Assembly: GCA_030447245.1 (NCBI GenBank)
Contig: JAUJPG010000018.1
Coordinates: forward strand, 1 to 64,000
Direction: 5' to 3'
Length of the DNA: 64,000 nucleotides
Source of the DNA: Chloroflexota bacterium
GTDB taxonomy: Bacteria > Chloroflexota > UBA6077 > JACCZL01
Notes under the pieces: generated by a model
Seen by the model: only the letters and a program-made list of their open reading frames with translations
Database searches by the model: none
Told to the model about the DNA's origin: nothing
Made by a program: the position numbers and the translations under genes
In this document: in pieces, positions 8,215 through 17,435 of the stretch
Layout: every line of letters starts with the position of its first letter
Numbering within the stretch: the stretch's first letter is position 1

Positions 8215-8913
8215 TTGGCCCAGGCTGCATCGGCAACTCTCTTCACAACCCCCGCGGGCAGCCGCTGGGTCGGTATGCGGGGTGCCTGTGAGATCCTCGG
8301 TGTGAACCAGTCGACACTCCGCGAATGGACCGACAGGGGGCGTGTGCCGGTGTTCCTCACACCGGGACGGCACCGTCGGTACCGCGAGGCCGATCTCCTG
8401 GCGTTGGCTCGACCGTCCGGCGGAGCGAGTACGTCGACGCCCCTGGCAGCTGCATTGCTGGGCAGCCGCGAAAGGTACGGCGCACTGGCCGAGCGGGTCC
8501 TGCCTTCCAGCAGCTGGTCACACCAGTTTGACGAAGCAGCGCGCGGTCGCTTTCGATCCCTTGGCAACGCACTCCTGAGCATGTTGAACGCGTACGTAGA
8601 GGCCGACACGAATTCGGAGCGGGAAACGTGCCTCAGCCAGGCTGGCACGCTCGCCGCCCAGTATGGTGAGGGGGCGGCAGCGGCCGGGCTCAGTGCCGCT
8701 GAAGCCACCGAAGCGTTCGTCGTCTTCAGGAAGCCGATCCTGAACCTCGTACACGACTGGCTTGCCGATCAGCCGAATGGGATGGCGCGGGTCAGCGGCA
8801 CACTCGATCGGGTGGACCACTTCCTAGACCATATCCTAGTGCATCTGGTCAGCGCACACGAGGGGGCAAGTGGGGCACCAGCTACTTCCGGGCACCGCGA
8901 GAGCCCGGCGTGA
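8215..8913 (+). CDS. MerR/excisionase-type helix-turn-helix regulator, first gene of the hem operon
   Basis: A 232-residue protein starting at TTG 8215, supported by GGAGG at 8203-8207. Residues about 20-64 (MRGACEILGVNQSTLREW then TPGRHRRYREADLLALA) are a winged MerR-like DNA-binding domain. The C-terminal 150 residues are mostly helical (EAARGRFRSLGNALLSML, ATEAFVVFRKPILNLVHDWL) and contain no visible cobalamin-binding DxHxxG motif or cysteine cluster, so CarH-like light/B12 sensing is not supported. It overlaps met8 by 4 bp (GTGA). I infer it senses a signal tied to tetrapyrrole supply and acts on its own promoter; the ligand is unknown. Confidence 0.8.
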   Translation: MAQAASATLFTTPAGSRWVGMRGACEILGVNQSTLREWTDRGRVPVFLTPGRHRRYREADLLALARPSGGASTSTPLAAALLGSRERYGALAERVLPSSSWSHQFDEAARGRFRSLGNALLSMLNAYVEADTNSERETCLSQAGTLAAQYGEGAAAAGLSAAEATEAFVVFRKPILNLVHDWLADQPNGMARVSGTLDRVDHFLDHILVHLVSAHEGASGAPATSGHRESPA

Positions 8914-9560
8914 CCGCGGAGTTGTATCCGGCGTTCTTCAACCTCGAGGGGCGCCGCTGTGTCGTCGTCGGGGGCGGCGCCGTCGCCGAGCGCAAGATGC
9001 AGGCGTTGCTCGGCTGCCGAGCGTCGGTGGTAGTCGTGGCTTCACGCGTGACACGGGCGATCGTCGATGCGGACGAGGATGGCAAGATCACGCTGCTACG
9101 GCGTGCGTTCGAGCCACGTGACGTGGTGGGAGCGTTGTTCGTGTTCGCGGCCACCGACTCTCGCGAAGTCAACGCGAATGTTCTCCGTGAGGCTCACGCC
9201 GCTGGGGCGCTGGTGAACGCGGCCGACGACCCACCGGCGGGCGATTTCCACGTCCCTGCCACCGTCCGCCGGGGCGACGTGGTTGCCGCGCTCTCGACGG
9301 GTGGCCGCAGTCCGACCTTCGCGCGGTATCTGCGCCTGGAGTTAGCGTCCTGGTTGACCGAGGAGCGCGTGGAGCTATCGGACCTCCTCGCCGAGGCACG
9401 CCGCGAGTTCCAGGAGTCGGGCCGCGCTCTCGAGCCGGAGCAGTGGCGCGGCGCGGTTGATGAACAGGTGCTTGACGCGCTTCGAACTGGCGACCGCTCG
9501 CGCGCCAAAGCCCTACTTCTCGCGCGGCTCGGCGCGCCCGCCGCGGCAGCAGGCGGCTGA
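8910..9560 (+). CDS. Precorrin-2 dehydrogenase / sirohydrochlorin ferrochelatase-like protein (Met8, CysG N-terminal type)
   Basis: Oxidises precorrin-2 to sirohydrochlorin with NAD and may insert iron to give siroheme, feeding sulfite/nitrite reductases and the B12 branch. The 216-residue protein starts LYPAFFNLEGRRCVVVGGG with the Rossmann motif GGGAVAERK at about 21-29, then VNAADDPPAGDFHVPATVRRGD and ALSTGGRSPTFARYLR, both family signatures. The GTG start overlaps the upstream regulator gene by 4 bp, and hemA begins 9 bp after its stop. It is a single-domain version; its methyltransferase partner is the separate cobA-hemD fusion gene in the same operon. Confidence 0.92.
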   Translation: MTAELYPAFFNLEGRRCVVVGGGAVAERKMQALLGCRASVVVVASRVTRAIVDADEDGKITLLRRAFEPRDVVGALFVFAATDSREVNANVLREAHAAGALVNAADDPPAGDFHVPATVRRGDVVAALSTGGRSPTFARYLRLELASWLTEERVELSDLLAEARREFQESGRALEPEQWRGAVDEQVLDALRTGDRSRAKALLLARLGAPAAAAGG

Positions 9561-9569
9561 GGAGTCCGC

Positions 9570-10835
9570 GTGGAGATCCTGGCGCTCGGCATCGACCATC
9601 AGCACGCGGGTGTGGCCCTTCGGGAAAAGTTGGCGTTCGGTCCAGACGAGCTGCGCGAGCTCCATAGTCGCCTGAGGGCCCACCTGCTTGAGGCTATCGT
9701 GGTCTCTACGTGCAATCGCACCGAGCTGTATGCACTGGTCAGCGACACCATCGCGGACTGTGACGCGGCGGCGCAAGCCCTCTGCGAGAACCGCGGCATC
9801 TCGGCCACCGAGTTCAGCGCACACGTGATCCAGTATCGACGGCAGGAGGCAGTTCGACACCTGTTCAGGGTGGCCGTAGGACTCGAGTCAATCGTCGTCG
9901 GCGAGCATCAGATCATGGGGCAGCTTCGAGCTGCCGCGGAGCTAGCGGCAGAGACGAAGTCGGCCGGCCCAATCATGACACGACTGTTCCACGACGCGCT
10001 GGCTGTGGGCAAGCGGGCGAGGGTCGAAAGTGGCATTGCTCGCAACTCGGTGTCGATCGCCACCGCGGCGGTCGAGCTCGCGCATAGAGCGCTTGCCACG
10101 CTCGAGGAACGCACGGTGCTTGTTATCGGCGCGGGCAGAATGAGCGGCATCGCTGCCCGAAGCCTGGCGGCCAAGCGCGTTGGCCGCATGGTCGTGGTTA
10201 GCCGCCAGTCGGCTCGGGCCGAAGCACTGGCCGCCCGCGTGGGTGGCGAGTGGAGCAGCTTCTCGGACCTGGGTGTGGCGCTGGCCGAGGCTGATGTCGT
10301 CATCACGGCCACCGCGGCGAGGGGTAGCGTCATCGACACCAGTCTCGCCCGCGACGCGCTCGCAACCCGTCCCGACCGGCCGCTGATCCTGATCGACGTG
10401 GCCGTCCCTCGGGATGTGGACCCAAGCGTGTCCCAGCTCGCGGGGTGCACGGTCTACAACGTCGATGACCTTGCGGCCTTGCGGCAAGCAAACTTGGCCA
10501 CCCGGCGACTTGAGGGACTGAAGGTCGAGGCGATGATCGCGGAGGGGATGGCCAAGTTCGAAGCGTGGTATGTAGGGCGGGAGTTCGGTCCGACGATTGC
10601 GCGGCTGGTCGCTAGGGCGGAGCAGATTCGGCAGCGGGAGATGGATCGAGTGCTCGCTCGAATGGAGACGCTGTCGGATCGCGATCGAAACCTTGTGAAC
10701 GCGATGACACAGGCTATCGTCAACAAACTTCTGCACGACCCCATCGTGCGCCTCAAGGAACGCGGTGGCCGCCACGATGCGCGGCTGTACAACCATGCCG
10801 TTCGCGAGCTTTTCGCCCTCCGCGAGGACTACTAA
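9570..10835 (+). CDS. hemA: Glutamyl-tRNA reductase
   Basis: Reduces glutamyl-tRNA to glutamate-1-semialdehyde with NADPH, the committed step of C5 tetrapyrrole synthesis. The 421-residue protein has the catalytic site VVSTCNRTELYA with Cys48, the conserved GLESIVVGEHQIMGQ stretch near residues 97-111, the NADPH motif VIGAGRMSGIAARSL, and a C-terminal dimerisation helix (LVNAMTQAIVNKLLHDP). The GTG start lies 9 bp after met8. In the same operon hemL provides the next enzyme, so the C5 route to aminolevulinate is complete here. Confidence 0.97.
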   Translation: MEILALGIDHQHAGVALREKLAFGPDELRELHSRLRAHLLEAIVVSTCNRTELYALVSDTIADCDAAAQALCENRGISATEFSAHVIQYRRQEAVRHLFRVAVGLESIVVGEHQIMGQLRAAAELAAETKSAGPIMTRLFHDALAVGKRARVESGIARNSVSIATAAVELAHRALATLEERTVLVIGAGRMSGIAARSLAAKRVGRMVVVSRQSARAEALAARVGGEWSSFSDLGVALAEADVVITATAARGSVIDTSLARDALATRPDRPLILIDVAVPRDVDPSVSQLAGCTVYNVDDLAALRQANLATRRLEGLKVEAMIAEGMAKFEAWYVGREFGPTIARLVARAEQIRQREMDRVLARMETLSDRDRNLVNAMTQAIVNKLLHDPIVRLKERGGRHDARLYNHAVRELFALREDY

Positions 10836-10836
10836 G

Positions 10837-11802
10837 TTGACCACCGTCCGGTCCATCGATCCGCGGGGTGAAGCCAACCTACCGGCGCGAGGACTCCTCC
10901 GGGTGGCGACCCGCGCGTGTGTCCTGGCGCTGACCCAGACCCACTCGGTGATCGCCTTGCTCCACGCCGCATGGCCAACACTCGAGATCGAACTTGTACC
11001 AGCCAGTACGCCGGGCGATCGCGACAAGCGAACGCCGCTGACCTCACTCGGCGAGGGGGTGTTCGTCAAGGGCATCGAAGAGGAGCTGTTGAGCGACCGC
11101 GCGGACATTGCCGTGCATAGCGTCAAGGACGTGCCGACGTTGGGGACGCCGACACTGGAGCTGGCTGCGTTCCCCAAGCGGGCGGATCCCAGGGACGGTC
11201 TGGTGTGTCGGATTGGTCGCTGCCTGGCGGAGCTCCCGCCGGGCGCACGGGTCGGCACCGGCAGCCCGCGCCGTGCTGCCCAGCTGCTAGCAGTGCGGTC
11301 TGACGTGCGGGTCGCGCCGATCCGCGGCAACCTCGACACTCGACTCCGCAGGCTCCATGACGGCGAGTTCGAGGCTCTGGTGGTCGCCGTCGCGGGGCTT
11401 GCGCGACTCGGCCGGCTATCAGAGCTGCACCACGCCTTCTCCTTTGAAGAGTGCACGCCGGCCGCCGGTCAGGGGGCGTTGGTTGTGCAAGCACGGGCTA
11501 ATGATTCGGCAACTCGGGCGTTGGTCACGGCGATCGACGATCCGGATTGCCGCGCCGAAGTCCAGGCGGAGCGAGCGTTTCTGGCCTCGCTGGGTGGCGG
11601 CTGCCAGCTACCCGCCGGAGCGGTCGCTCGAGCGTCAGGTGCTGCGCTGAAGCTCATCGGCGTGGCGGCTTCACCGGACGGGCGCGAGCTGACACGCGAG
11701 CAGCACTGTGGGAGGACGAGCGCGCCCTCCGACCTGGGGCGCGGTCTCGCCGAGCGGATGCTTCCACGCGCGCGCGGACTCCTGGCACTCGCGGGAGCCT
11801 GA
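10837..11802 (+). CDS. hemC: Hydroxymethylbilane synthase (porphobilinogen deaminase)
   Basis: Joins four porphobilinogen units into the linear tetrapyrrole. I chose the TTG at 10837, one base after the hemA stop, because GAGGA at 10824-10828 is well placed. Longer in-frame starts inside hemA exist but add non-homologous sequence. The 321-residue protein has RVATRACVLALTQTHSV (family usually RxSxLALxQ), HSVKDVPT, GTGSPRRAAQLLA, RGNLDTRLRRL and GCQLPAGAVAR carrying the dipyrromethane-anchoring Cys at about residue 256. The cobA-hemD start codon follows its stop by one base. Confidence 0.96.
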   Translation: MTTVRSIDPRGEANLPARGLLRVATRACVLALTQTHSVIALLHAAWPTLEIELVPASTPGDRDKRTPLTSLGEGVFVKGIEEELLSDRADIAVHSVKDVPTLGTPTLELAAFPKRADPRDGLVCRIGRCLAELPPGARVGTGSPRRAAQLLAVRSDVRVAPIRGNLDTRLRRLHDGEFEALVVAVAGLARLGRLSELHHAFSFEECTPAAGQGALVVQARANDSATRALVTAIDDPDCRAEVQAERAFLASLGGGCQLPAGAVARASGAALKLIGVAASPDGRELTREQHCGRTSAPSDLGRGLAERMLPRARGLLALAGA

Positions 11803-11803
11803 G

Positions 11804-13363
11804 ATGTCCGGTCGTGTGTTCCTGGTCGGCGCCGGGCCGGGGGATCCGAAGCTGTTGACGCTGCGTGGGGTAGAGTGTCTGCGGCAGGCCGAGGTGGTCA
11901 TCTATGACCGTCTGGCTGCCCCAGAGCTTCTCGAGCATGCGCCTGCCAGTGCCGAACGAATCTTCGTCGGCAAGGGCGCGGGTCAGCACACCATGTCTCA
12001 GGAGCAGATCAATGAGCTTCTGGTTGACCGGGCACAAGCCGGCCGCATGGTGGTTCGGCTCAAGGGCGGCGATCCGTACGTGTTCGGCCGGGGGGGCGAG
12101 GAGGCGCTCTTTCTCGCCCAGGCGTGCGTGGCGTTTGAAGTGGTGCCTGGGATCACGTCCGCCATCGCCGGCCTGAGCTACGCCGGGATCCCGGTGACGC
12201 ACCGCGGCATCGCAACCTCGTTCGCGGTCATCACCGGTCACGAAGATCCGGCCAAGCCCGACAGCGCGATCGACTGGGCACGGCTCGCCCGGGGCGCGGA
12301 CACCCTGGTGTTCCTGATGGGAATTGAGCACCTGAACGAGATCGTCGGCCATCTGCGGGCGTCGGGGCGTCCCGCACGACAGCCGGCGGCGGCCGTCCGT
12401 TGGGCCACAACTTCGCGCCAGGAGGCAGTCTTTGGGAGCCTTGGCGACATCGTCGAGCGCGTCCGCGAGGCCGAGCTGGGCCCCCCGGCGTTGGTCGTGG
12501 TGGGGGACGTGGTCCGGCTCCACGAGCAGCTCGACTGGCGCGCGAAGCTGCCGCTCTCGGGACTGCGGGTGTTGGTTACCCGCGCCCGGGATCAATCCAG
12601 TCAGCTTGCCGCGCGATTGGCTGAGCTCGGCGCAGTCGCCATCGAGTATCCGACCATTGAGATCCGCGCCGCCGACGACGGCGGTGCGTTCGAGGCGGCC
12701 CTGGCTCGGCTGTCAGAGTTCGCGTGGGTGGTCTTCACGAGCGCGAACGGCGTTGACGCGGTCTTTGATCGCTTGGCGACCCGCGGGGCGGACGCGCGCG
12801 CGTTTGGCAGCGCACAGGTGTGCGCCATTGGGCCGAGCACGGCAGCGTCTCTCCTAACGCGGGGGATCATCGCCGATTGGATACCCGAAGAGTTCATCAG
12901 CAGCGCCATTCTTCAGGGATTTCGTGCACATGACCTGCGCGGCGCCCACGTGCTGCTGGCACGGGCGGACATCGCACCGGCGAAATTGGCCGATGCGCTG
13001 CGAGAACAGGGCGCCGAAGTGGCCGATGTTGCCGCGTATCGTACGGCACCCGCTGAGGAGAGCCGCACGCGGTTGATTGAGGCGCTGGAGGCGGGCGAGG
13101 TGGACATCATCACTCTGACTAGCTCCTCCACGGTTCGCAATTTGATGAGTGCGATTGGTGCGCGTCGCGACCTGCTGCGCGGCGTCAACATCGCCTGCAT
13201 CGGTCCGGTCACCGCGGCCACCGCGGAGGAGCTGGGTCTGACGCCGGACGTTATTGCCCAGGAGCATACGGTGCCCGGGTTGATTCGCGCCCTTGAGGGC
13301 TGGGCCGTCCAAGCGCGCTCCGACAAAGCGGCGGAACCGATCACCGCGGAGGCGCGGTCGTGA
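11804..13363 (+). CDS. Fused uroporphyrinogen-III C-methyltransferase (CobA) and uroporphyrinogen-III synthase (HemD)
   Basis: A 519-residue two-domain enzyme. Residues 1 to about 245 are the S-adenosylmethionine-dependent methyltransferase ([15 protein letters not shown], then [18 protein letters not shown] and [19 protein letters not shown]) that makes precorrin-2. About 255-505 are the HemD synthase ([48 protein letters not shown]) that closes and flips ring D. The fusion is known in Clostridia, Chloroflexi and others and passes uroporphyrinogen III directly towards B12/siroheme. The ATG at 11804 is one base after hemC; the end overlaps hemB by 4 bp (GTGA). A downstream hemE is not in this window. 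Confidence 0.95.
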   Translation: MSGRVFLVGAGPGDPKLLTLRGVECLRQAEVVIYDRLAAPELLEHAPASAERIFVGKGAGQHTMSQEQINELLVDRAQAGRMVVRLKGGDPYVFGRGGEEALFLAQACVAFEVVPGITSAIAGLSYAGIPVTHRGIATSFAVITGHEDPAKPDSAIDWARLARGADTLVFLMGIEHLNEIVGHLRASGRPARQPAAAVRWATTSRQEAVFGSLGDIVERVREAELGPPALVVVGDVVRLHEQLDWRAKLPLSGLRVLVTRARDQSSQLAARLAELGAVAIEYPTIEIRAADDGGAFEAALARLSEFAWVVFTSANGVDAVFDRLATRGADARAFGSAQVCAIGPSTAASLLTRGIIADWIPEEFISSAILQGFRAHDLRGAHVLLARADIAPAKLADALREQGAEVADVAAYRTAPAEESRTRLIEALEAGEVDIITLTSSSTVRNLMSAIGARRDLLRGVNIACIGPVTAATAEELGLTPDVIAQEHTVPGLIRALEGWAVQARSDKAAEPITAEARS

Positions 13364-14337
13364 GCGTGTTTCCACAGGTTCGTCTGAGGCGCTTGCGCCG
13401 GTCGGAGACCGTCCGCTCGATGGTTCGCGAGACCACGCTTTCGCCTCAAGACTTCATCTATCCGTTGTTCGTGTGTCATGGCTCAGGCGTGCGCACCGAG
13501 GTCGGGTCGATGCCGGAGGTCTATCAGCTTTCCCTTGACCAGCTGGCGGGCGAAGCGCGCGCGACACGGGCGCTTGGTATACCGGCCGTGCTCTTATTCG
13601 GCCTGCCGGCTGAAAAGGATCCCCTTGGCCACGAGGCGTACGCCCCGGACGGGATCGTTCAGCAGGCTATTCGAACGATCAAGGATGCTACGCCCGAGCT
13701 TGTCGTGGTCGGTGACGTCTGCCTGTGCGAGTACACCAGCCATGGCCACTGCGGAGTGGTGGAGGACGGGCAGGTGCGTAACGACCCGACGCTCGAACTG
13801 ATTGCTGCTACGGCCATCGCTCAGGCGGAGGCGGGGGCCGACATCGTGGCACCTTCGGACATGATGGATGGGCGGGTGGGCGCGATCCGCCGCGGTCTTG
13901 ATGAGCGCGGCCAGCCCGAGGTGGCGATCATGGCGTACTCCGCTAAGTTCGCCTCGGGCTTTTACGGCCCGTTCCGTGAGGCGGCAGACTCGACGCCGGC
14001 ATTCGGCGACCGTCGTGCCTACCAGATGGACCCGGCGAATGCCCGCGAGGCGATGCGCGAGATCGCCCAGGACGTAGCAGAGGGCGCTGATCTCATCATG
14101 GTCAAGCCCGCTCTGGCGTACCTGGACCTGATCAGTCGTGCCCGCGAACAGTTCGACCACCCGCTGGTCGCCTACAACGTAAGCGGCGAGTATTCGATGG
14201 TCAAAGCTGCCGCTCGTAATGGCTGGCTGGACGAGCGCCGGGTCACTATGGAGATCCTGACCGGCATCAAGCGCGCGGGAGCAGACCTGATCATCAGCTA
14301 TCACGCTCGGGAGGTCAGCCGGTGGCTGGACGCATAG
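13360..14337 (+). CDS. hemB: Delta-aminolevulinic acid dehydratase (porphobilinogen synthase)
   Basis: Condenses two aminolevulinate molecules into porphobilinogen. The 325-residue protein shows the zinc-type metal site [14 protein letters not shown] with Cys121, Cys123 and Cys131, and the two active-site lysines: Lys196 in [16 protein letters not shown] and Lys249 in [11 protein letters not shown]. Three cysteines indicate the Zn-dependent rather than the Mg-dependent class. The GTG start overlaps the cobA-hemD stop by 4 bp, and the hemL start lies inside its last 16 bp, so translation is tightly coupled. Confidence 0.97.
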   Translation: MSVFPQVRLRRLRRSETVRSMVRETTLSPQDFIYPLFVCHGSGVRTEVGSMPEVYQLSLDQLAGEARATRALGIPAVLLFGLPAEKDPLGHEAYAPDGIVQQAIRTIKDATPELVVVGDVCLCEYTSHGHCGVVEDGQVRNDPTLELIAATAIAQAEAGADIVAPSDMMDGRVGAIRRGLDERGQPEVAIMAYSAKFASGFYGPFREAADSTPAFGDRRAYQMDPANAREAMREIAQDVAEGADLIMVKPALAYLDLISRAREQFDHPLVAYNVSGEYSMVKAAARNGWLDERRVTMEILTGIKRAGADLIISYHAREVSRWLDA

Positions 14338-15650
14338 GCGAGATGGCCTCCGGCGAGCCGCGAACCGGGGGATCGGCGAAGCTGTTCGAGCGCGCGCGGC
14401 GTCTCATCCCTGGAGGGGTGAACAGCCCGGTGCGGGCGTTCAAGGGCGTCGGGGGGACGCCTATCTTCATCCAACGCGGCAGTGGCTGCCGCGTTGAAGA
14501 CGTCGATGGCAATCACTATATCGACTATCTCGGCTCCTGGGGACCGCTGATTCTCGGTCACGCCGTCGAGAGCGTGGTCGAGGCAATCCGACAGGCCGCA
14601 GAAGATGGAACGAGCTTCGGCGCGCCGACCGAACGCGAGGTCCGGCTGACCGAGAAGATCGTGCAGGCCGTGCCGTCCATCGAGATGGTACGGCTAGTCA
14701 GCTCCGGCACCGAGGCCTGCATGAGCGCCCTACGGGTCGCGCGCGCTTTCACCGGCCGCGACAAGATCGTGAAGTTCGATGGATGCTACCACGGCCACGC
14801 CGACGGCCTCCTCGTGAGGGCTGGCTCGGGCGCGCTTACCCTCGGCGCGCCGGACAGCCCCGGCGTTCCAGCAGCGTATGCTCGCGAGACGGTAAGCGCT
14901 CAGTACAACGACCTGGCCAGTGTTGAGAGCGCCTTTGGCCAGTTCGGCGCGGAGATCGCCGCCGTGATCGTCGAACCGATTGCCGCGAACATGGGCGTCG
15001 TCCCACCGCGGCCGGGCTTCCTCGAAGGCCTGCGGCGGCTGACCCGTGAACACGGCGCGGTGTTGATCTTCGACGAGGTGATGAGTGGCTTTCGGGTCGC
15101 CTACGGTGGTGCGCAGGAGCTGTATGGCATCCATCCTGACATGACCACGCTCGGCAAGATCGTCGGTGGTGGATTGCCGCTGGCGGCCTACGGCGGTCGG
15201 CGCGAGATCATGGAGCTCGTTTCGCCGGTGGGCACGGTTTATCAGGCGGGGACGCTTTCGGGTAATCCACTTGCCACGGCGGCAGGTTTGGCCACGCTGT
15301 CCGCGCTCGAGGACCGCGCGGCCTACCCCGCGCTCGAGCGCCGGGCATCGGTTCTGGCCGAAGGGATCGGCGATGCTGCCGAGCGATCTGGCGCCCCGAT
15401 CAGCGTGACTCGTGTCGGCTCGATGCTGACGCCGTTTTTCTCGCGCGAGCCCGTCGAGGATTACGAATCGGCCAAGCGGTCGGACACGGCCAACTATGCA
15501 CGCTTGTTCTGGTCGATGATCCGCTGCGGAGTCTATCTGCCGCCATCCCAGTTCGAAGCCTCGTTCGTCTCACTGGCCCACGGGGACGCCGAGATCGAGC
15601 AAACCTTGGCCGCCGTCCAGGCGTCGTTCAGCGCCTCTGGGGAAGGCTAA
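14322..15650 (+). CDS. hemL: Glutamate-1-semialdehyde 2,1-aminomutase
   Basis: Moves the amino group of glutamate-1-semialdehyde to give 5-aminolevulinate, using PLP. The GTG at 14322 is supported by GGGAGG at 14309-14314, 7 bp upstream; the ATG at 14343 is an alternative. The 442-residue protein has [18 protein letters not shown], the PLP phosphate region [26 protein letters not shown] and the Schiff-base Lys279 in [12 protein letters not shown]. It ends the operon and converges on a small minus-strand gene with 4 bp of overlap. Confidence 0.97.
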   Translation: MAGRIGEMASGEPRTGGSAKLFERARRLIPGGVNSPVRAFKGVGGTPIFIQRGSGCRVEDVDGNHYIDYLGSWGPLILGHAVESVVEAIRQAAEDGTSFGAPTEREVRLTEKIVQAVPSIEMVRLVSSGTEACMSALRVARAFTGRDKIVKFDGCYHGHADGLLVRAGSGALTLGAPDSPGVPAAYARETVSAQYNDLASVESAFGQFGAEIAAVIVEPIAANMGVVPPRPGFLEGLRRLTREHGAVLIFDEVMSGFRVAYGGAQELYGIHPDMTTLGKIVGGGLPLAAYGGRREIMELVSPVGTVYQAGTLSGNPLATAAGLATLSALEDRAAYPALERRASVLAEGIGDAAERSGAPISVTRVGSMLTPFFSREPVEDYESAKRSDTANYARLFWSMIRCGVYLPPSQFEASFVSLAHGDAEIEQTLAAVQASFSASGEG

Positions 15651-15937
15651 CGCCGATCGATATACGCGTCGTCGGGCGTCACGTTGTGCGTCACCGCGTC
15701 GATGTAGGCGTACGCCCGGTAGAAACGTTGGAGCATTGCTTCAAGTGAGTCGCGCCCGTCGAGCGAGTACCCTTCGGCCCACCGGGCGGCGAGTTGAATC
15801 TTGGCCACTTGCTCATCGCCGCTCCCCACGCCGATACGCTGGTTCTCGGTCGGCAATGGTGTCCCGCTAGCGACGTTGCTGTCGGATGACCCTTCGACGC
15901 CTTCCGGGGCTGGAACTCCGGGCTGATCATCCACCAT
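15647..15937 (-). CDS. Small acidic hypothetical protein
   Basis: I do not recognise this 96-residue protein. It has a Pro/Gly/Ser/Glu-rich, probably disordered N-terminal 40 residues, then a likely helical part ([14 protein letters not shown]-like, [20 protein letters not shown]) that includes aromatic residues, and an acidic end. The ATG at 15937 is preceded by a purine-rich CAGGAGA, a good ribosome site. Its stop overlaps the hemL stop on the other strand. Codon use is GC-rich like its neighbours, so I think it is real, but with no functional clue. Confidence 0.55.
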   Translation of the reverse strand: MVDDQPGVPAPEGVEGSSDSNVASGTPLPTENQRIGVGSGDEQVAKIQLAARWAEGYSLDGRDSLEAMLQRFYRAYAYIDAVTHNVTPDDAYIDRR

Positions 15938-16018
15938 CTGCTCTCCTGCTGCCCTCTCGCAGCCGGTGGACTATAGCGCGCGGGGAGCGCCGCGTGCAGG
16001 GTATTCGCGCCTGCTAGA

Positions 16019-16414
16019 TTGAGCGCAACGTGGGCAGTTGATGGCACGTCCGAGAGCGGGTTTGCACACAGTGCGGGACTCCCGCGCGGGTGGACGCCCT
16101 ACTGGATTAGGGACGACGCTGTCGTCGAGATCAGGCTTGCGCCCGGGGAGGCCGCGGCTGTCGGGTTTGCCTCCGAACCGGTGGATGGAGACCTCGTGCT
16201 CATCCAAGTCGAGCTTGCAGACGACTCGGACAAGATAGGTCGCCGTTACCGCGAAGAAGCGAGGGTGAACTTGCGCGATCCCGCGACCTCACCGTTTCCG
16301 GAGTTCTGCGTGGCGCGAGAGCCTGCCGTCGTCCCTGGCGTGGTCAAGTCCCGAGTCGACTGCGAGCCTCTTCGGTCGCGCCGGGTGGGGATGGTCGAGG
16401 AGCTGCTGGCGTAA
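16019..16414 (+). CDS. Hypothetical protein (131 residues), uncertain
   Basis: The frame opens at TTG 16019 and reads SGFAHSAGLPRGWTPYWIRDDAVVEIRLAPGE onward in a soluble, mixed-charge composition. Third codon positions are mostly G or C, as in neighbouring genes. No ribosome site is visible before the TTG and no family is recognised. It converges on the 279-residue hypothetical gene with a 25-bp gap. It could be a real small gene or a chance open frame in GC-rich DNA. Confidence 0.4.
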   Translation: MSATWAVDGTSESGFAHSAGLPRGWTPYWIRDDAVVEIRLAPGEAAAVGFASEPVDGDLVLIQVELADDSDKIGRRYREEARVNLRDPATSPFPEFCVAREPAVVPGVVKSRVDCEPLRSRRVGMVEELLA

Positions 16415-16439
16415 CCCGCGGGAGCCCAGCGGTCGGGAG

Positions 16440-17279
16440 CTAGCGGCCCTGCTCCACGCGCTCTTCAAGGATCGCGAGCAGCTCCCCTGCCTCCAGCACG
16501 CCGTGGGCGCCCTCCGCTTCTGCGAAGAGCTCGGCGGAGTCCCAGCCGCGACGTTCCATCGCCGCGCGCAGGCGGAGCGCGCGGTCGCGCAAGTCCTCCC
16601 AGTCTTGCGGTCGCTCACCTCGATCGAACGGCAGATCGAGGTACTGCAACGCGCGCTGGTCGCCCACGGCGTCGAGGCTCTCACGAAGCTCCATCGTGCG
16701 CGCTGGCGCAATGCCATAGCCCAGCGTCTCAGTGATCACGTGACGCTCCACCGCTCTGCGGCCGTCGGCAGTCAAGTCCGCAAGGCGCGGATCAACGTCC
16801 GACATCCGTTCCGAGGCGTCGCCGAGATCACCATCCAGATCGTCGGGATCGTCAAAGATCGAGCGCGGGCGGCTGGCGGACTCCGCGTGACCTAGGCGCC
16901 CGAGCAGGTCCTCGCCCGAGATGCCGCGTGGCGCCTCGAGAAAGACCCCGGTCAGATCATCCTGCAAGTTTCGCCAGTCGGTCGGAACCTCTCCGTGCAC
17001 ATAACGCCCGTCGAGATACGCGGTGGCGGCGTCGTCTGCGACGATCTCGACCGCCGTGTACAGGTCCGCAACGTCGGCCGGACTCGACCCGCCCTTGACG
17101 GTCGTGTCGGCGAGGAAGCGGCGGATGCGGTCCGCGGCCGAACCGGACAAGTCCGACAACCGCAGCGGTTGATCGTCCGCGGAATCGATCCGATTGCCGC
17201 CCACATCCCGATCGTGGGAGGACAATGGCTGCGCAGTCAGATCCTCGCTCTGCGAGGAAGGCGATTCCGAGCCGTTCAC
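16440..17279 (-). CDS. Hypothetical acidic protein with two internal repeats
   Basis: A 279-residue protein of unknown family, without membrane segments or signal peptide. After a disordered Ser/Asp-rich start (1-45), residues about 72-131 and 197-259 look like copies of one unit. Each has a helical lead (ADLYTAVEIV... and MELRESLDAV...), an AxxYLD motif, a GExPxDW motif (GEVPTDW at 96-102, GERPQDW at 221-227), then DxL-rich helices and a GxxxEDL/SAELF ending. The linker between them is Asp-rich (DDPDDLDGDLGD). The start at 17279 is an ATG. It is transcribed away from the inositol-phosphatase-like gene. Confidence 0.65.
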   Translation of the reverse strand: MNGSESPSSQSEDLTAQPLSSHDRDVGGNRIDSADDQPLRLSDLSGSAADRIRRFLADTTVKGGSSPADVADLYTAVEIVADDAATAYLDGRYVHGEVPTDWRNLQDDLTGVFLEAPRGISGEDLLGRLGHAESASRPRSIFDDPDDLDGDLGDASERMSDVDPRLADLTADGRRAVERHVITETLGYGIAPARTMELRESLDAVGDQRALQYLDLPFDRGERPQDWEDLRDRALRLRAAMERRGWDSAELFAEAEGAHGVLEAGELLAILEERVEQGR

Positions 17280-17435
17280 TGTGTACCTCTACAGGTCAAC
17301 CTCGGCGATGCTTGGCGGTCGTCCCATACATCTTAGACGAACAGCGCTTGCCGAGGCCGCGGTGCCAAACCGACGTCGGCCGCAAGAGGGCTCCGCACGT
17401 CCTGCTCCTCAGGTCGTATGCTACCCTGTCACCGC

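Noticed and set aside
8215-8913. CarH-type B12 photoreceptor regulator
   Set aside because: Has a MerR-like DNA-binding part, but the C-terminal half has no visible cobalamin-binding DxHxxG motif.
9942-11456. Long minus-strand open frame (504 codons) over hemA and hemC
   Set aside because: It lies opposite two certain genes, and its Ser/Arg-rich translation shows no motif.
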